A stretch of 53,816 nucleotides of DNA from a virus, in the IMG/VR virus record IMGVR_UViG_3300045978_000522, positions 1 to 53,816 of that record. The stretch is one strand, 5' to 3'. The translations under genes were made by a program, and so were the position numbers. Position 1 is the first letter of the stretch. The number at the start of each line of letters is the position of its first letter. This document shows, piece by piece, positions 42,078-49,975 of this stretch. The notes beneath the pieces are model-generated. The model ran no database searches and had not been told where the DNA came from. It saw only the letters and a program-made list of their open reading frames with translations.

Positions 42078-43607
42078 TCACCGCGAAGAAGGCCGCCGCA
42101 CGCCGTCACGCCCCAGCAGCCGCGACCTGCGCCGGGGCTGCATCCACTTGCGGCGGCGCATCGGCGCCACCGGCTGGGTGACGGGCACGTGGCTCATGAG
42201 GAAGTAGGCGAGCGCGACCACCGCGTGATCGATCCGGCTGCGCGCCAGTGCGCGCGGGCGGACGGCGTCGTACTGCATGCGCGGGATCGTGCGAATCAGG
42301 TAGGGGCAGCCCGTGAGCGGGGGACCGTAGTTGCCGGGCCGCAGGATCTGGAGACGCGGTTGCCCGGTCGAGGTCGTCTCGTGCAGCGCCGACTGCACGG
42401 CGTGGGCGAAATGTTCGCGGTTGTTGACCGAGCACTCCAGCGGCAGGCCTTCGCGCTCCATGGTTTCCCGGATGGTCTGGATCTGGCCGTGCTGAATGTC
42501 GATCGAGGGGTCGCAGTAGGTGGTGACGATGGGCAGATCGCCCGTCTCCTGCAGGATCTCGCGCGCGATGTGCTTGGCGATGGTGCGGTGCCAGAGCTGC
42601 TCGCGGAAGACGAGGATCTGGTGGCCGATGACCGCGATCCACAGGCACACCGCCGGGTCGGGGTCGAAGCCGTGGTCGTAGGCGCGGTAGAGGCGGACCC
42701 AGGGCTCGTGGAGAATGGTTCTGAGGCCCGGGGTCAGCGCCTGGGGGACTTCGGTGACAACGTGGTGCGGCTGGCCGTTGCGCGTCGGCTCGAAATCGAG
42801 CAGGCCGCGCTCCTGGGTGCGCTCGCCCTCGAGCCACGCCAGGCGCACGTGCGCCGGTAGCCCCGCAAACCGCTTGCGGTATTGTTGGAGGTCCAAGTGC
42901 GGGTTGTCGGCCTGGGTGACGTGGATATGCCGCCAGTCCGCCGGGTCGTAGTCCGGGTCGTCCTTGGGCTCGACGTCCTTGTCGACGAAGTACTTCCAGA
43001 TCTCGTCGACCGAGCCGCCGAGCGGGTTGGTCGTCAGGCGCAGCATCGCAATCAGCTTGAGCGTGGCCGGCACGCGCACCGAGGCGGCCAGGCGCGTGAT
43101 CACTTCCCAGGGGAAGGTGGTCGCCTCGTCGATGCCCATCCAGTAGAACTGGGCGGAGAGGAGGTTTTCGACGTCCAGCTCCGACTGGCAGTGGTAGTAG
43201 TAACCGCGGGAGCCGTTGGGATAGAGCGCCAGGTGCTCGCCGACCCGGTACTCGCCACCAAGCGCGCGCATCTCGGCGTCAATGAACACCAGATGGCTCT
43301 TGAGCAGTTCCGGCATCGTGCGCCGGAGGATCACGTAGAGGAAATTCGGCGTGAGCATCGCGCGCAGATGCGCGTCGAATCTCAGGGCGATAGACTTTCC
43401 TGACCCTCGGCTGCCTTCGAGCAGCACGTTGGGCTCAATGGCGCCGTGGAACTCCCGGGCCTTCGGCGTCGGCTTGTAGAGGATCGAGACCTCGCCGTTG
43501 GCGTTCCGGATGAGCACGGCGCCTTCGCGATCCTCGGGCCGGTGGAGCGGAAGCGCCGTGGGCGGCGGAGCCGAATCGAGGACCAGCTCGGCGCGCGAGA
43601 GGCTCAC
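42078..43607 (-). CDS. terL: Terminase large subunit
   Basis: This 509-aa protein has the ATPase motor and nuclease of TerL proteins: Walker A EGSRGSGKS (G65-S72), Walker B YWMGIDEATTF with D160-E161, and nuclease acidic residues D311 (RAYDHGFDPD), D366 (TTYCDPSIDI) and D460 (SRIDHAVVALAYF). It cuts concatemeric DNA and pumps it through the portal. Its start overlaps the small-subunit gene stop (ATGA). Confidence 0.9.
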   Translation of the reverse strand: MSLSRAELVLDSAPPPTALPLHRPEDREGAVLIRNANGEVSILYKPTPKAREFHGAIEPNVLLEGSRGSGKSIALRFDAHLRAMLTPNFLYVILRRTMPELLKSHLVFIDAEMRALGGEYRVGEHLALYPNGSRGYYYHCQSELDVENLLSAQFYWMGIDEATTFPWEVITRLAASVRVPATLKLIAMLRLTTNPLGGSVDEIWKYFVDKDVEPKDDPDYDPADWRHIHVTQADNPHLDLQQYRKRFAGLPAHVRLAWLEGERTQERGLLDFEPTRNGQPHHVVTEVPQALTPGLRTILHEPWVRLYRAYDHGFDPDPAVCLWIAVIGHQILVFREQLWHRTIAKHIAREILQETGDLPIVTTYCDPSIDIQHGQIQTIRETMEREGLPLECSVNNREHFAHAVQSALHETTSTGQPRLQILRPGNYGPPLTGCPYLIRTIPRMQYDAVRPRALARSRIDHAVVALAYFLMSHVPVTQPVAPMRRRKWMQPRRRSRLLGRDGVRRPSSR

Positions 43608-44026
43608 GGCTCCTCCAGCTCCGGCAGTGCCACGGTCTCGATCGCCGGCTCCGCCGAAAGCGGGGCGGCCGGAAGTGGGCCCGAGGTCGGGGCGGGCGCC
43701 TGGATCAGCCCGCCGAGCGCGAAGCCGATCTGGACCGACGGGATCCCGCCCGGGTCGGTCAGCGCGACGGCGTGCGGTACCGGGCCAGCCGTGCGGTCGA
43801 GGATGGCCTTGACGGCCCCGAGCGCGACGCCCTCGTTGCGCGCCAGGAGCAGCATTTCGAGCCGCTCGACGGCCGGTACGGTGAGCCGATTGAGCTTGCG
43901 CTCGGCCTTGCGCAGCTCGCGCCCGTCGTGCTGGGCGCAGCGGGTCTTGCCCGGGCGTACCGAGCGCGCACAGGGCTCCCCGCCTAGAGTGCGGCCGGTG
44001 CAGCGAGGGCGCGGCTCAGCGTCCAT
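43604..44026 (-). CDS. Putative terminase small subunit with zinc motif
   Basis: This 140-aa protein begins with RCTGRTLGGEPCARSV...TRCAQH, a four-residue Cys/His zinc site. A helical segment typical of TerS-like proteins follows (RLTVPAVERLEMLLLARNEG, then ALGAVKAILDRTAG), with a low-complexity Pro/Ala-rich C-terminus. ATGA coupling to terL supports the role. The zinc site would serve in DNA recognition. Confidence 0.65.
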   Translation of the reverse strand: MDAEPRPRCTGRTLGGEPCARSVRPGKTRCAQHDGRELRKAERKLNRLTVPAVERLEMLLLARNEGVALGAVKAILDRTAGPVPHAVALTDPGGIPSVQIGFALGGLIQAPAPTSGPLPAAPLSAEPAIETVALPELEEP

Positions 44027-44339
44027 GGACCCCGGGGGCGGCCGGCGGCGGCGGCGAGAGCCGGCGCGTCTGCACGCGCGACCGGAAGGCGATCATCGCG
44101 ACGTGCGCCCGGTACAGCTCGACGTCCTCCTGGGGCGCGGCGAAGGTGATGGTCCAGCCGGTCTCGGTGACGGCCAGACGGTCCACACCATCGCGCAACG
44201 TGCAGCTGTACTTCTGGCCGGAGCCGAAGATGACGTCGCAGTCGGTGACGGGGAAGGACTCGATGGCCGGGTCGGAGACGACCGGCATCGAGGGCGCCAG
44301 GGTTCCCCGCAGGGTACCCGGCAGGCGAGCCGAGGGCAC
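44016..44339 (-). CDS. Hypothetical protein leading the terminase operon
   Basis: This 107-aa protein starts at GTG 44339 behind AAGGAG. It is beta-rich (FPVTDCDVIFGSGQKYSCTL, WTITFAAPQEDVELYRAHVA). It overlaps the next gene by 11 bases. Function unknown. Confidence 0.55.
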   Translation of the reverse strand: MPSARLPGTLRGTLAPSMPVVSDPAIESFPVTDCDVIFGSGQKYSCTLRDGVDRLAVTETGWTITFAAPQEDVELYRAHVAMIAFRSRVQTRRLSPPPPAAPGVHGR

Positions 44340-44369
44340 GCGGACTCCTTCCGCGACCCTCGGCCGGGG

Positions 44370-44378
44370 AGTCTAGCA
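44370..44378 (-). promoter_or_regulatory. Putative extended -10 for terminase operon
   Basis: TGCTAGACT on the minus strand lies about 30 bases before the GTG start at 44339. This is a variant of the TGCTANNCT element found at five other intergenic places. No clear -35 is visible. Confidence 0.5.
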
Positions 44379-44428
44379 CAGGGCTAGGCGGTTCCCCTAA
44401 AACCACGACCGATTTGTCTGAATGCGCA

Positions 44429-45712
44429 TCACATCAGCGTCTGATGCAACACAAAGCGACCGCCCTCGCCCTCCACGATGCCGCCCGCAGCGCGTTCGCG
44501 CTGGAGGGCCTTCGTGAACGTCTCGTAACTCAGTGCTTGGCAGGAGGCGCGCAGCTCCTTCTTCGTCATGGGCTGCTCAGCCAGCGCCGCGCGCAGCTGA
44601 TCGCGTGCGGTCAGGGTCTGCTCATCGCTCGGTGCCTCCTGCGGGGCCCCCACCGACCGGACCTGCACCCGGGGCTCCTCTGTGACCAGCTGAATCACGC
44701 GGGGCGTCGAGTCTGGCGTCGCAAACGAGGTCTTTCGTTGCTGCATCACCAGACCGGCTATGCCTTCTCCGCTGTGCCCGGGCGAGCTGGCGATACCCCA
44801 CGTCTCCCGCGGCCGGTTGTGCCAGAAGACCGTCCCAAACGGCTTCTCCGCCGTCTGGGCGGCGTGTTTGGGGACGTGGGCCAGGTGCAACGAGCCCACG
44901 CCAAGCCGCCTGGCCAGCTTGAGGTACGCGATCGCGGTCTGCGGGTCCCCCACGTCACCCCCGCATGCCTCCGCCACCGAGTCAAAAATGACGAACAGAA
45001 TATTCCGTGCTCGAATCTCGGCGTTGAGGTACTCCCAGAGCTGCGCCAGCGGGGCGTCGCACTCGAAGTAATGCACCCCACGAGGCAGTTCGTCTCCAAA
45101 CAGTTGTTGCAGCCGCAGCCGATGGTTGCAGCCGTTCATTTCCCAGTCGCAGTAGAGCACCTCGAACCCCTGAACCGCGAGCTGGCCCGCGGCGTAGAGC
45201 GCTAGAAAACTTTTGCCGACGCCACCGTCGCCGAACCACAACGACACTTCGTCGAGCATGATCGGTGGGAGCGGATCGATGGGCCAGCGAATCGCGGGCC
45301 CCACGCACGGCAAATCAACCAGGCGCACGATCTCGTTCCGCTGCTTCAATTGCTGGGACACCCGGACGCAGAGTTGACTGAGCGCCAGGCCCCAGGCGCG
45401 TTCGCCCAGCGCGGCGCCCACCCTGACAAACCCGGCGACATCGTAGAGATCGAATAACGGGCTGTCGAGGGCGATGCTCTCGCCGCACCGGAGCGTTACA
45501 TGGCTGTACAGGTGCTTGTGCTCCCTACGCGGCTGCTGCGCCACCAATGTCAGGATCTGACCGCTGTGCGTGTCGTGCGCGACGAGGGTGTAGGTGCCCT
45601 CGTCGGTGACCTGGAGGGGTTGAAAAACGAGCTGCGTTGGATGTAGCATGCGCGCCGCTGAGCACGCGGCGTGCCCATGTGACGACACAATAAACCTATC
45701 TCGAAACGGCAT
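44429..45712 (-). CDS. RepA-like RecA-fold ATPase with C-terminal winged helix
   Basis: This 427-aa protein has Walker A WFGDGGVGKSF (161-169 region) and Walker B ILFVIFDSVAEACGGD. H-V-P-K-H and GTVFWHNRPR are typical of the RepA/AAA_25-type helicase-like ATPases of plasmids and phages. The last 60 residues (EQPMTKKELRASCQALSYET) suggest a winged-helix domain. The N-terminal 150 residues are less clear. It could be the replicative helicase or initiator. ATG 45649 is an alternative start that would leave a 100-bp divergent promoter region. Confidence 0.7.
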   Translation of the reverse strand: MPFRDRFIVSSHGHAACSAARMLHPTQLVFQPLQVTDEGTYTLVAHDTHSGQILTLVAQQPRREHKHLYSHVTLRCGESIALDSPLFDLYDVAGFVRVGAALGERAWGLALSQLCVRVSQQLKQRNEIVRLVDLPCVGPAIRWPIDPLPPIMLDEVSLWFGDGGVGKSFLALYAAGQLAVQGFEVLYCDWEMNGCNHRLRLQQLFGDELPRGVHYFECDAPLAQLWEYLNAEIRARNILFVIFDSVAEACGGDVGDPQTAIAYLKLARRLGVGSLHLAHVPKHAAQTAEKPFGTVFWHNRPRETWGIASSPGHSGEGIAGLVMQQRKTSFATPDSTPRVIQLVTEEPRVQVRSVGAPQEAPSDEQTLTARDQLRAALAEQPMTKKELRASCQALSYETFTKALQRERAAGGIVEGEGGRFVLHQTLM

Positions 45713-45749
45713 GCACCGCGCGCATGCAATTCCTGTTCAAGGGGGTTGA

Positions 45750-45893
45750 ATGAAGGACAAGCCGCACAGCGCCCAGAGGTGGGTCTGTCCCTGCTGTGGG
45801 TGCTGGTACTTCAGCAATCAAGTGTACAGGGGCCGCTGCGGGGATCTCTCGCGCGGACAGCCGCGCCCGTGTGCGGGCATCCTCGTTCCTTAG
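45750..45893 (+). CDS. 47-aa zinc-ribbon protein
   Basis: The protein contains WVCPCCGCWYF and RCGDLSRGQPRPC, four to five Cys arranged as a zinc ribbon. GGGGG precedes the ATG at 45750. It is divergent from the ATPase gene, with only 37 bases between the two annotated starts. Function unknown, probably nucleic-acid related. Confidence 0.55.
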   Translation: MKDKPHSAQRWVCPCCGCWYFSNQVYRGRCGDLSRGQPRPCAGILVP

Positions 45894-46207
45894 CACGAGT
45901 CAGAGCTAACACCCAAGACACTACAGCCAAGGGTCAAGAGCTTAGAGCCAAGAGCCTAGAGCATTGGCTTAGAGTCTTCAGTATGGGGGTCGAGCGGCGC
46001 CTTAACCTTGGCGCGGACAGTGTCCGGACACCTCTCGCAAAATAATCAAAAAGAGGCCTGTTTTTGCTGGACAGGACAGTGCCTCCCTAGGTACACAAAA
46101 ACTGTCCGCTTGTCCGGGTGTCCCTCTCCCCGTACCCCTCACCCCGGGCCGGCGTACCCCGGAGCCGGACCCGAGGAGTAAGTACAAAAAGCCTGGGACG
46201 TCCACGC
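45894..46207. other. Gene-free region with palindromes and AT-rich patch
   Basis: Within these 314 bases are a 12-bp perfect palindrome GTGTCCGGACAC (46020-46031) and several further GGACAG/CTGTCC half-sites up to 46125. A near-repeat around TTAGAG (45938-45976) and an AT-rich patch with CAAAAA...TTTTTG (46047-46066) complete the region. The palindrome and half-sites suggest operators or an origin-associated region next to the replication ATPase. No gene is visible. Confidence 0.5.
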
Positions 46208-46573
46208 TCAGGTCCCGCCAAGGAACGCTTCCCGAACCCGGACACACATCTCCTGGTGACCGGCGACGGCCTCAGCCAGAGAGGCGTACCGCTCACAGGC
46301 CCACTCGTCGCCATCGACGAACACCATGGTTTCCCACAGCAGGGGAGACCCGCCGAAGTACGCCATATCGGTACCCAGGAACACGGTGGAGACGTGAATG
46401 CGCTTGCCGCTATCGCCCTCGTCGTAATCCTGGCTCACCCGGCGGTCGGCGGTTTCCATCCAGCTGGCCCAGGCCACGGGATCCTCGCAGGGAATTGGCG
46501 TCATGCCGTCGTCGGCGAGCGTGTAGAGCAACGGTCGCGTGTCCACGTACCGTACCCGGTACAAGGGCCCCAC
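46208..46573 (-). CDS. Conserved hypothetical protein (STVFLG...ETMVF motif)
   Basis: This 121-aa protein has VSTVFLGTDMAYFGGSPLLW followed by ETMVFVDGDEWACERY, the core of a conserved family seen in phages, plasmids and bacterial genomes with no known function. GTG start at 46573 directly abuts the previous stop (TAGGTG), with AGGA upstream. Confidence 0.7.
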   Translation of the reverse strand: MGPLYRVRYVDTRPLLYTLADDGMTPIPCEDPVAWASWMETADRRVSQDYDEGDSGKRIHVSTVFLGTDMAYFGGSPLLWETMVFVDGDEWACERYASLAEAVAGHQEMCVRVREAFLGGT

Positions 46574-47107
46574 CTAAGGGTCCTCTACAGGGCCTCTCTG
46601 GTGGACAACCGGCTCCGGAGCCCCCAGGCGACTGTCGAACTTGGCCATCCTGGCGAGGAAGCGCTCCAGGTTCCTGTTCAGGCGCATCTCAGAGAAGGTC
46701 GGTACCGGATCGGGCTCAGGCTGGTACTCCGGCAACTCGACGCGAATGGGCTTTTCCAGGCGGGCCGGGTCGAACACTTCGCGCAGGCTCTGGGCCCAGC
46801 GCTGGCGCAACTCCCGGGTCTCGGGCGGATCGTCCTGGTTCAACTCCTCCAGGAGCCCGTCCAGGCGAGCCTGGTAGTTGCGGATCCAGCCCAGAAGCAG
46901 GAGCGCGTACACCTGGGGGATTTTCGCTGGCCCACGGCCTGCTTCGCCGAGCGCTCTGGCCAAGCGGCGGGCAACCGCTTCCGCCGTATGAGGCTCCGGC
47001 GGCGGCTGGTTGGCCTTGAGCACTGGCACCGGGCGGATTGGCCGCCTGTGCACACGCGTGCGCCAGTTGTTGGGCGGCTTCCGGGGCAGGCGATATTCGA
47101 TGGCCAT
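46574..47107 (-). CDS. Hypothetical helical protein
   Basis: This 177-aa basic and Arg-rich protein has a central helical region (VARRLARALGEAGRGPAKIP, LLEELNQDDPPETRELRQRW). Upstream (47108-47220) are GTACC-rich palindromes that may regulate it. No family recognised. Confidence 0.55.
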   Translation of the reverse strand: MAIEYRLPRKPPNNWRTRVHRRPIRPVPVLKANQPPPEPHTAEAVARRLARALGEAGRGPAKIPQVYALLLLGWIRNYQARLDGLLEELNQDDPPETRELRQRWAQSLREVFDPARLEKPIRVELPEYQPEPDPVPTFSEMRLNRNLERFLARMAKFDSRLGAPEPVVHQRGPVEDP

Positions 47108-47174
47108 TCAGGCGCTTTATAGGCGCTTTCCAGCGCACATTGGCCACGAGCGCGAAGCGCCGGGCCTGTACACC

Positions 47175-47192
47175 GTACCCTGTACAGGGTAC
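47175..47192. promoter_or_regulatory. 18-bp palindrome, putative operator
   Basis: GTACCCTGTACAGGGTAC is a perfect 18-bp palindrome upstream of the 46574-47107 gene. Its CCTGTACAGG core is shared with palindromes at 49976 and 49996, as expected for binding sites of one dimeric regulator. The surrounding bases contain further GTACC copies. Confidence 0.55.
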
Positions 47193-47242
47193 ACGTACCC
47201 GGTACGGTGGTACCCGGTACGGTACAGGAGTTTCACTTTGGT

Positions 47243-47400
47243 CCTGAATTTTCCAGGGAAATTTTCCATGCACGGGCGGCCGCCTGAAAATTCTCCAAGG
47301 AAATTTTCATGCGGGCGTGGCCCCTGAAAATTCTCCAAGGAAATTTTCATGCACGGAGGGTCCCCTGAAAATTCTCCAAGGAAATTTTCATGCACGGGTG
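47243..47400. repeat. Four AT-rich dyads at 40-bp spacing
   Basis: Units begin at 47243, 47283, 47323 and 47364. Each has TGAAAATT, a short centre with TCC-AA-GGA, then AATTTTCA, forming a 25-bp dyad in otherwise very GC-rich DNA. The first copy is slightly diverged. Each copy also shows AAGGAAATTTTCATG, but the reading frames after the ATGs differ, so the dyad rather than a peptide is conserved. The spacing is near four DNA turns. Candidate roles: origin iterons, partition site or multi-site operator. Confidence 0.75.
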
Positions 47401-47404
47401 GAGG

Positions 47405-47431
47405 CCCCTGCCCTAGCCAGGGGGGCAGGGG
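47405..47431. terminator. GC-rich hairpin
   Basis: CCCCTGCC and GGCAGGGG form a perfect 8-bp stem with an 11-base loop next to the dyad array. No T-tract is present, so a terminator is only one possibility. Confidence 0.3.
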
Positions 47432-47681
47432 TCGCTCCGCTTCGCCCGGGGAAGTGGCGCACAGTACGCCCTGGGCCCCGGGCGTACCGCTAGGATCCTA
47501 GGCAGAGACGGGCTCAACCCCCTACCAGCCCTAGGCGTACAGCTCGCTCCGAAGCGACGCCAATCAGGTAGTATGCGCAGGGTGACCGCGCCTTGCTTTG
47601 CCCGTACAGTCGAGGGAAATTGGCCCTGATGCTCTGGAGACCTTGGCCGGATTCGATCGCAGGCGTGTACACCTGCGCCCA

Positions 47682-47800
47682 GAGCCCCAGGCGTGTACCG
47701 GCAGGCCCGGGCAACCAAAGCCTAGAGCCTTAGGCATGTCTCTGGAGCCCCAGGCAAGGCCGGCAGAGCCCCAGGCAACGGGCCTGGAGCCCCGTGGGGC
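47682..47800. repeat. 21-bp-spaced direct repeats (GAGCCCCAGGC)
   Basis: GAGCCCCAGGC occurs at 47682, 47745 and 47766, with a variant at 47725 and a partial copy at 47787. The spacing is 43, 20, 21 and 21 bases, about two turns each. The block lies in a stretch without convincing genes. This resembles iterons of replication origins, but no initiator site is known here. Confidence 0.6.
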
Positions 47801-47845
47801 GCCTCCTGGGCAGGACTGACCCGGCAGGTGCTGGGGCGCCTGACC

Positions 47846-47911
47846 CACAAGCGGCTCACAGGCGACCCACAAGCGGCTCACAAGTGGCTCACAAGTGGCC
47901 CAAGCGGCTTC
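47846..47911. repeat. 11-bp direct-repeat array
   Basis: Six consecutive 11-bp units follow CACAAGYGGCT, at 47846, 47857, 47868, 47879, 47890 and 47901. The second and sixth are degenerate. One-turn spacing places all units on the same face of the helix. Together with the 21-bp repeats upstream it makes this region a candidate origin or nucleoprotein-assembly site. Confidence 0.65.
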
Positions 47912-48061
47912 GAGAGACGTACTAGGCCCTAAAACCCCCAGCAAGGCGGCTGTACGCCTGTCGGAGCCACGCGCCACGAACCAGCAAGGGCGAAAGGTTG
48001 CCTCGCTCACGGGTCGTCAACGCAGCCCGTGAGCCCCATACTAGGGTACGGGTACAGGGCA

Positions 48062-48097
48062 CGGGCCCGCGCGTCTGGTTCAGACGGTGCGGGCCCG
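48062..48097 (-). terminator. Strong hairpin downstream of the 48126 gene
   Basis: CGGGCCCGC and GCGGGCCCG enclose an inner GTCTG/CAGAC stem with a 3-base loop, one of the most stable hairpins in the window. It lies about 30 bases past the stop of the minus-strand gene ending at 48126. No T-tract follows, so termination is likely but not certain. The rest of 47912-48125 shows nothing further. Confidence 0.45.
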
Positions 48098-48125
48098 GGG
48101 CGAAGGTACAAGGTACGGTACGGGC

Positions 48126-48746
48126 TCAGAACGGATCGGCAATGCCGGCAGGTGCCGGTGTTACCCGGCGTACCGGCGCCGCAACGGGCACGGGAACCGG
48201 GGCGGCTGCCGGCGGAGCTGGCGCGAGAGGCGTTGGCTGGCGCGGGACACGCGATCCGCCCGGCGGGTTGGCCGCTGGCGGGAGAGGCGCGACAGGGGCC
48301 GGAGTTTCGGCCAAGGCTTGATTGCCTGCCGTTTCGGCTGTATGTCGTTGACGGCCACGCAGGAGCCCGCGGAGGAGATCCTGGGTGCCGATCAGGCGGG
48401 CTAGCGCCTCAGGGGACACGCCGCTGGCTGCCGTGACGTTAACCGCCTCAGCGGCTGCTTCGATCGCGTCATCAGGCAGGAGCCAAGTGACATCTTCCGC
48501 TAGCACAAACAGCAGAGCCCGACGGCCGTAGGCGGTCCAACCTTCCGCCGCGGTGCGCGCCTCGAATACGGGCCGGGTTGGCTGGGTAGCCGCTGGGCCT
48601 GTGACAGCAACGGGGGCAGGAGCGGCAGGGCCCGGGCAGCTGACGTGCCGGGCCGGTTGGCCCTTGGCCCAGATGATCGGCGTACCGGCAGTAAACCGGC
48701 CTTTGCAGGTGTGGCAAGTGCCGGCAAATTTCGCGTTAATGGTCAT
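48126..48746 (-). CDS. Zinc-ribbon protein with Pro/Ala-rich tail
   Basis: The first 40 residues of this 206-aa protein (KFAGTCHTCKGRFTAGTPII, then HVSC) form a C-x2-C...H-x2-C zinc ribbon seen in many phage and actinobacterial proteins linked to DNA metabolism. Residues 65-135 are a helical domain. The last 70 are low-complexity Pro/Ala, ending ADPF. No acidic SSB-type tail is present. It probably binds nucleic acid, but its role is unknown. Confidence 0.6.
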   Translation of the reverse strand: MTINAKFAGTCHTCKGRFTAGTPIIWAKGQPARHVSCPGPAAPAPVAVTGPAATQPTRPVFEARTAAEGWTAYGRRALLFVLAEDVTWLLPDDAIEAAAEAVNVTAASGVSPEALARLIGTQDLLRGLLRGRQRHTAETAGNQALAETPAPVAPLPPAANPPGGSRVPRQPTPLAPAPPAAAPVPVPVAAPVRRVTPAPAGIADPF

Positions 48747-48813
48747 GTGGCTTCACTCCGGAAGTGGGTTGATGAAAACGGGCCCGGGGCAACTCAACCC
48801 GGACCCGGGCGCC

Positions 48814-49836
48814 TCAGGCCGCGACCAGCTCGCGCGCCAGAACAAGAGCATTCGCCTTGATCAGGGCATTGCCGCCAAACACGGCCGACTCATTGGCCTT
48901 GCTCACACCGGCATCCGATTTGGCTTCGGCCGGGCGAACGTGGTCGTAGTACTCAGTCACTGAGTTGTACACGGCCCAGAGGCTTGCGGATCCATCGCGG
49001 GTATCCACGAGCTGGTTGGCCATGGCGGCCCCGCGGCCGTAGAACACGAGTCGCGCGATCGTGTCGCGCCGAGCCTGAATTACCGGCGACGCAGTGAGCG
49101 CCCTCGGGTCACCGTTGGGCGTAACCCTGGTCACAAACTCCGCCACCTGACTGGCCGTTAGCGCCTTGCGCGCCATGCCGGCAAACGTCTCGCCGCTGGC
49201 GATCATCTCGGCCGTCAGCGTGCGCACAAGCGAGGCAGCATCGTCGATACGGGCCCCAAGCGAGGCAGAGTGCCGGAGGCTGAACCAGTTGCGTGCCCCA
49301 CGGGGCGTTGCCATGGCCAGCGTGTTCTGACAAACCACCCGGATCGGCGTGCCCAAGCCAGTGACCCCTACGGAACCGTCGTGACCCCAGTGCAACAGGA
49401 AATACCCGCGGACATCATCGCCGTCTACGGGCGACACGGTAGCGCTGTCGGGAAGCTTCATGAGAAACCACGCTTTTTCACCAACGCCCAGCGCCCCAGC
49501 ACACGCGACGCTGCAACCGACATCCTGCAAGGCTTCAGCGATCCGGGCCACCTGCTCGTTCTGCCCGACCTCGTACCCGCTGCCGACGACCCCGAGAAAC
49601 GTCTCAACGCCCGGGGCGTGCACGTCCAGGCGGACTGTAGCCTTGTGCCCTTTCACCAAGGCGCCGCTCGCCAGAAACAGATCGCGCGTGTCGACGGTGT
49701 AGCGGAGCCCGGCTGCGTCAAGCGCCTCCGCTACGGTCGCGCCAGCAGGCAAGCGCTGGCCTTTCTCGTGCCACGGCGTAGCGTCCTGCCAGGCGATCGC
49801 GTCTATGCCGTTGATGTGAGCAATGTTGTCTGCCAT
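48814..49836 (-). CDS. DUF932 phage/plasmid-like protein
   Basis: This 340-aa protein fits the DUF932/TIGR03299 family: AWQDATPWHEKG near the N-terminus, VGSGYEVGQNEQV, VGEKAWFLMKLP, LGTPIRVVCQNTL, SLRHSASLGARI, and a C-terminal WAVYNSVTEYYDHVRP. These proteins are common on plasmids and phages, often near replication genes, and have no settled function. GAGGAGA supports ATG 49836. The gap 48747-48813 to the next gene holds only its ribosome binding site. Confidence 0.85.
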   Translation of the reverse strand: MADNIAHINGIDAIAWQDATPWHEKGQRLPAGATVAEALDAAGLRYTVDTRDLFLASGALVKGHKATVRLDVHAPGVETFLGVVGSGYEVGQNEQVARIAEALQDVGCSVACAGALGVGEKAWFLMKLPDSATVSPVDGDDVRGYFLLHWGHDGSVGVTGLGTPIRVVCQNTLAMATPRGARNWFSLRHSASLGARIDDAASLVRTLTAEMIASGETFAGMARKALTASQVAEFVTRVTPNGDPRALTASPVIQARRDTIARLVFYGRGAAMANQLVDTRDGSASLWAVYNSVTEYYDHVRPAEAKSDAGVSKANESAVFGGNALIKANALVLARELVAA

Positions 49837-49870
49837 TGGCTTCTCCTCGGAAGTAAGTGGACGTATGCTT

Positions 49871-49900
49871 AGTCTATCGGTATACGCGTAGCTTTGTCTA
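49871..49900 (-). promoter_or_regulatory. Putative promoter for DUF932 gene
   Basis: On the minus strand TAGACA (49895-49900), an 18-bp spacer and TAGACT (49871-49876) face the DUF932 gene 35 bases downstream. TAGACT also forms the -10 at 44370. A 12-bp palindrome CTGGGGCCCCAG (49906-49917) lies just upstream and could be an operator. Confidence 0.5.
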
Positions 49901-49975
49901 GGTCTCTGGGGCCCCAGGCGCAAGAAAGTGTGCCGGAGTGTGCATGGGCACCGCCAGGGCCGCGCGACCCCTGAT

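Noticed and set aside
47243-47400. CRISPR array
   Set aside because: The unit and period are both about 40 bp, so there are no spacers of independent sequence, and no cas genes are present.
47270-47400. Series of tiny genes starting at the ATG after each AAGGAAATTTTC
   Set aside because: The frames after the four ATGs differ and end quickly. The dyad is conserved, the peptide is not.
47598-47819. 73-aa ORF through the 21-bp repeats
   Set aside because: Composition is driven by the repeats, no ribosome binding site is visible, and the repeat spacing is not a multiple of three throughout.
48126-48746. SSB-type C-terminal tail (…ADPF)
   Set aside because: The acidic residues before the terminal PF that define the SSB interaction tail are missing and no OB fold is visible.
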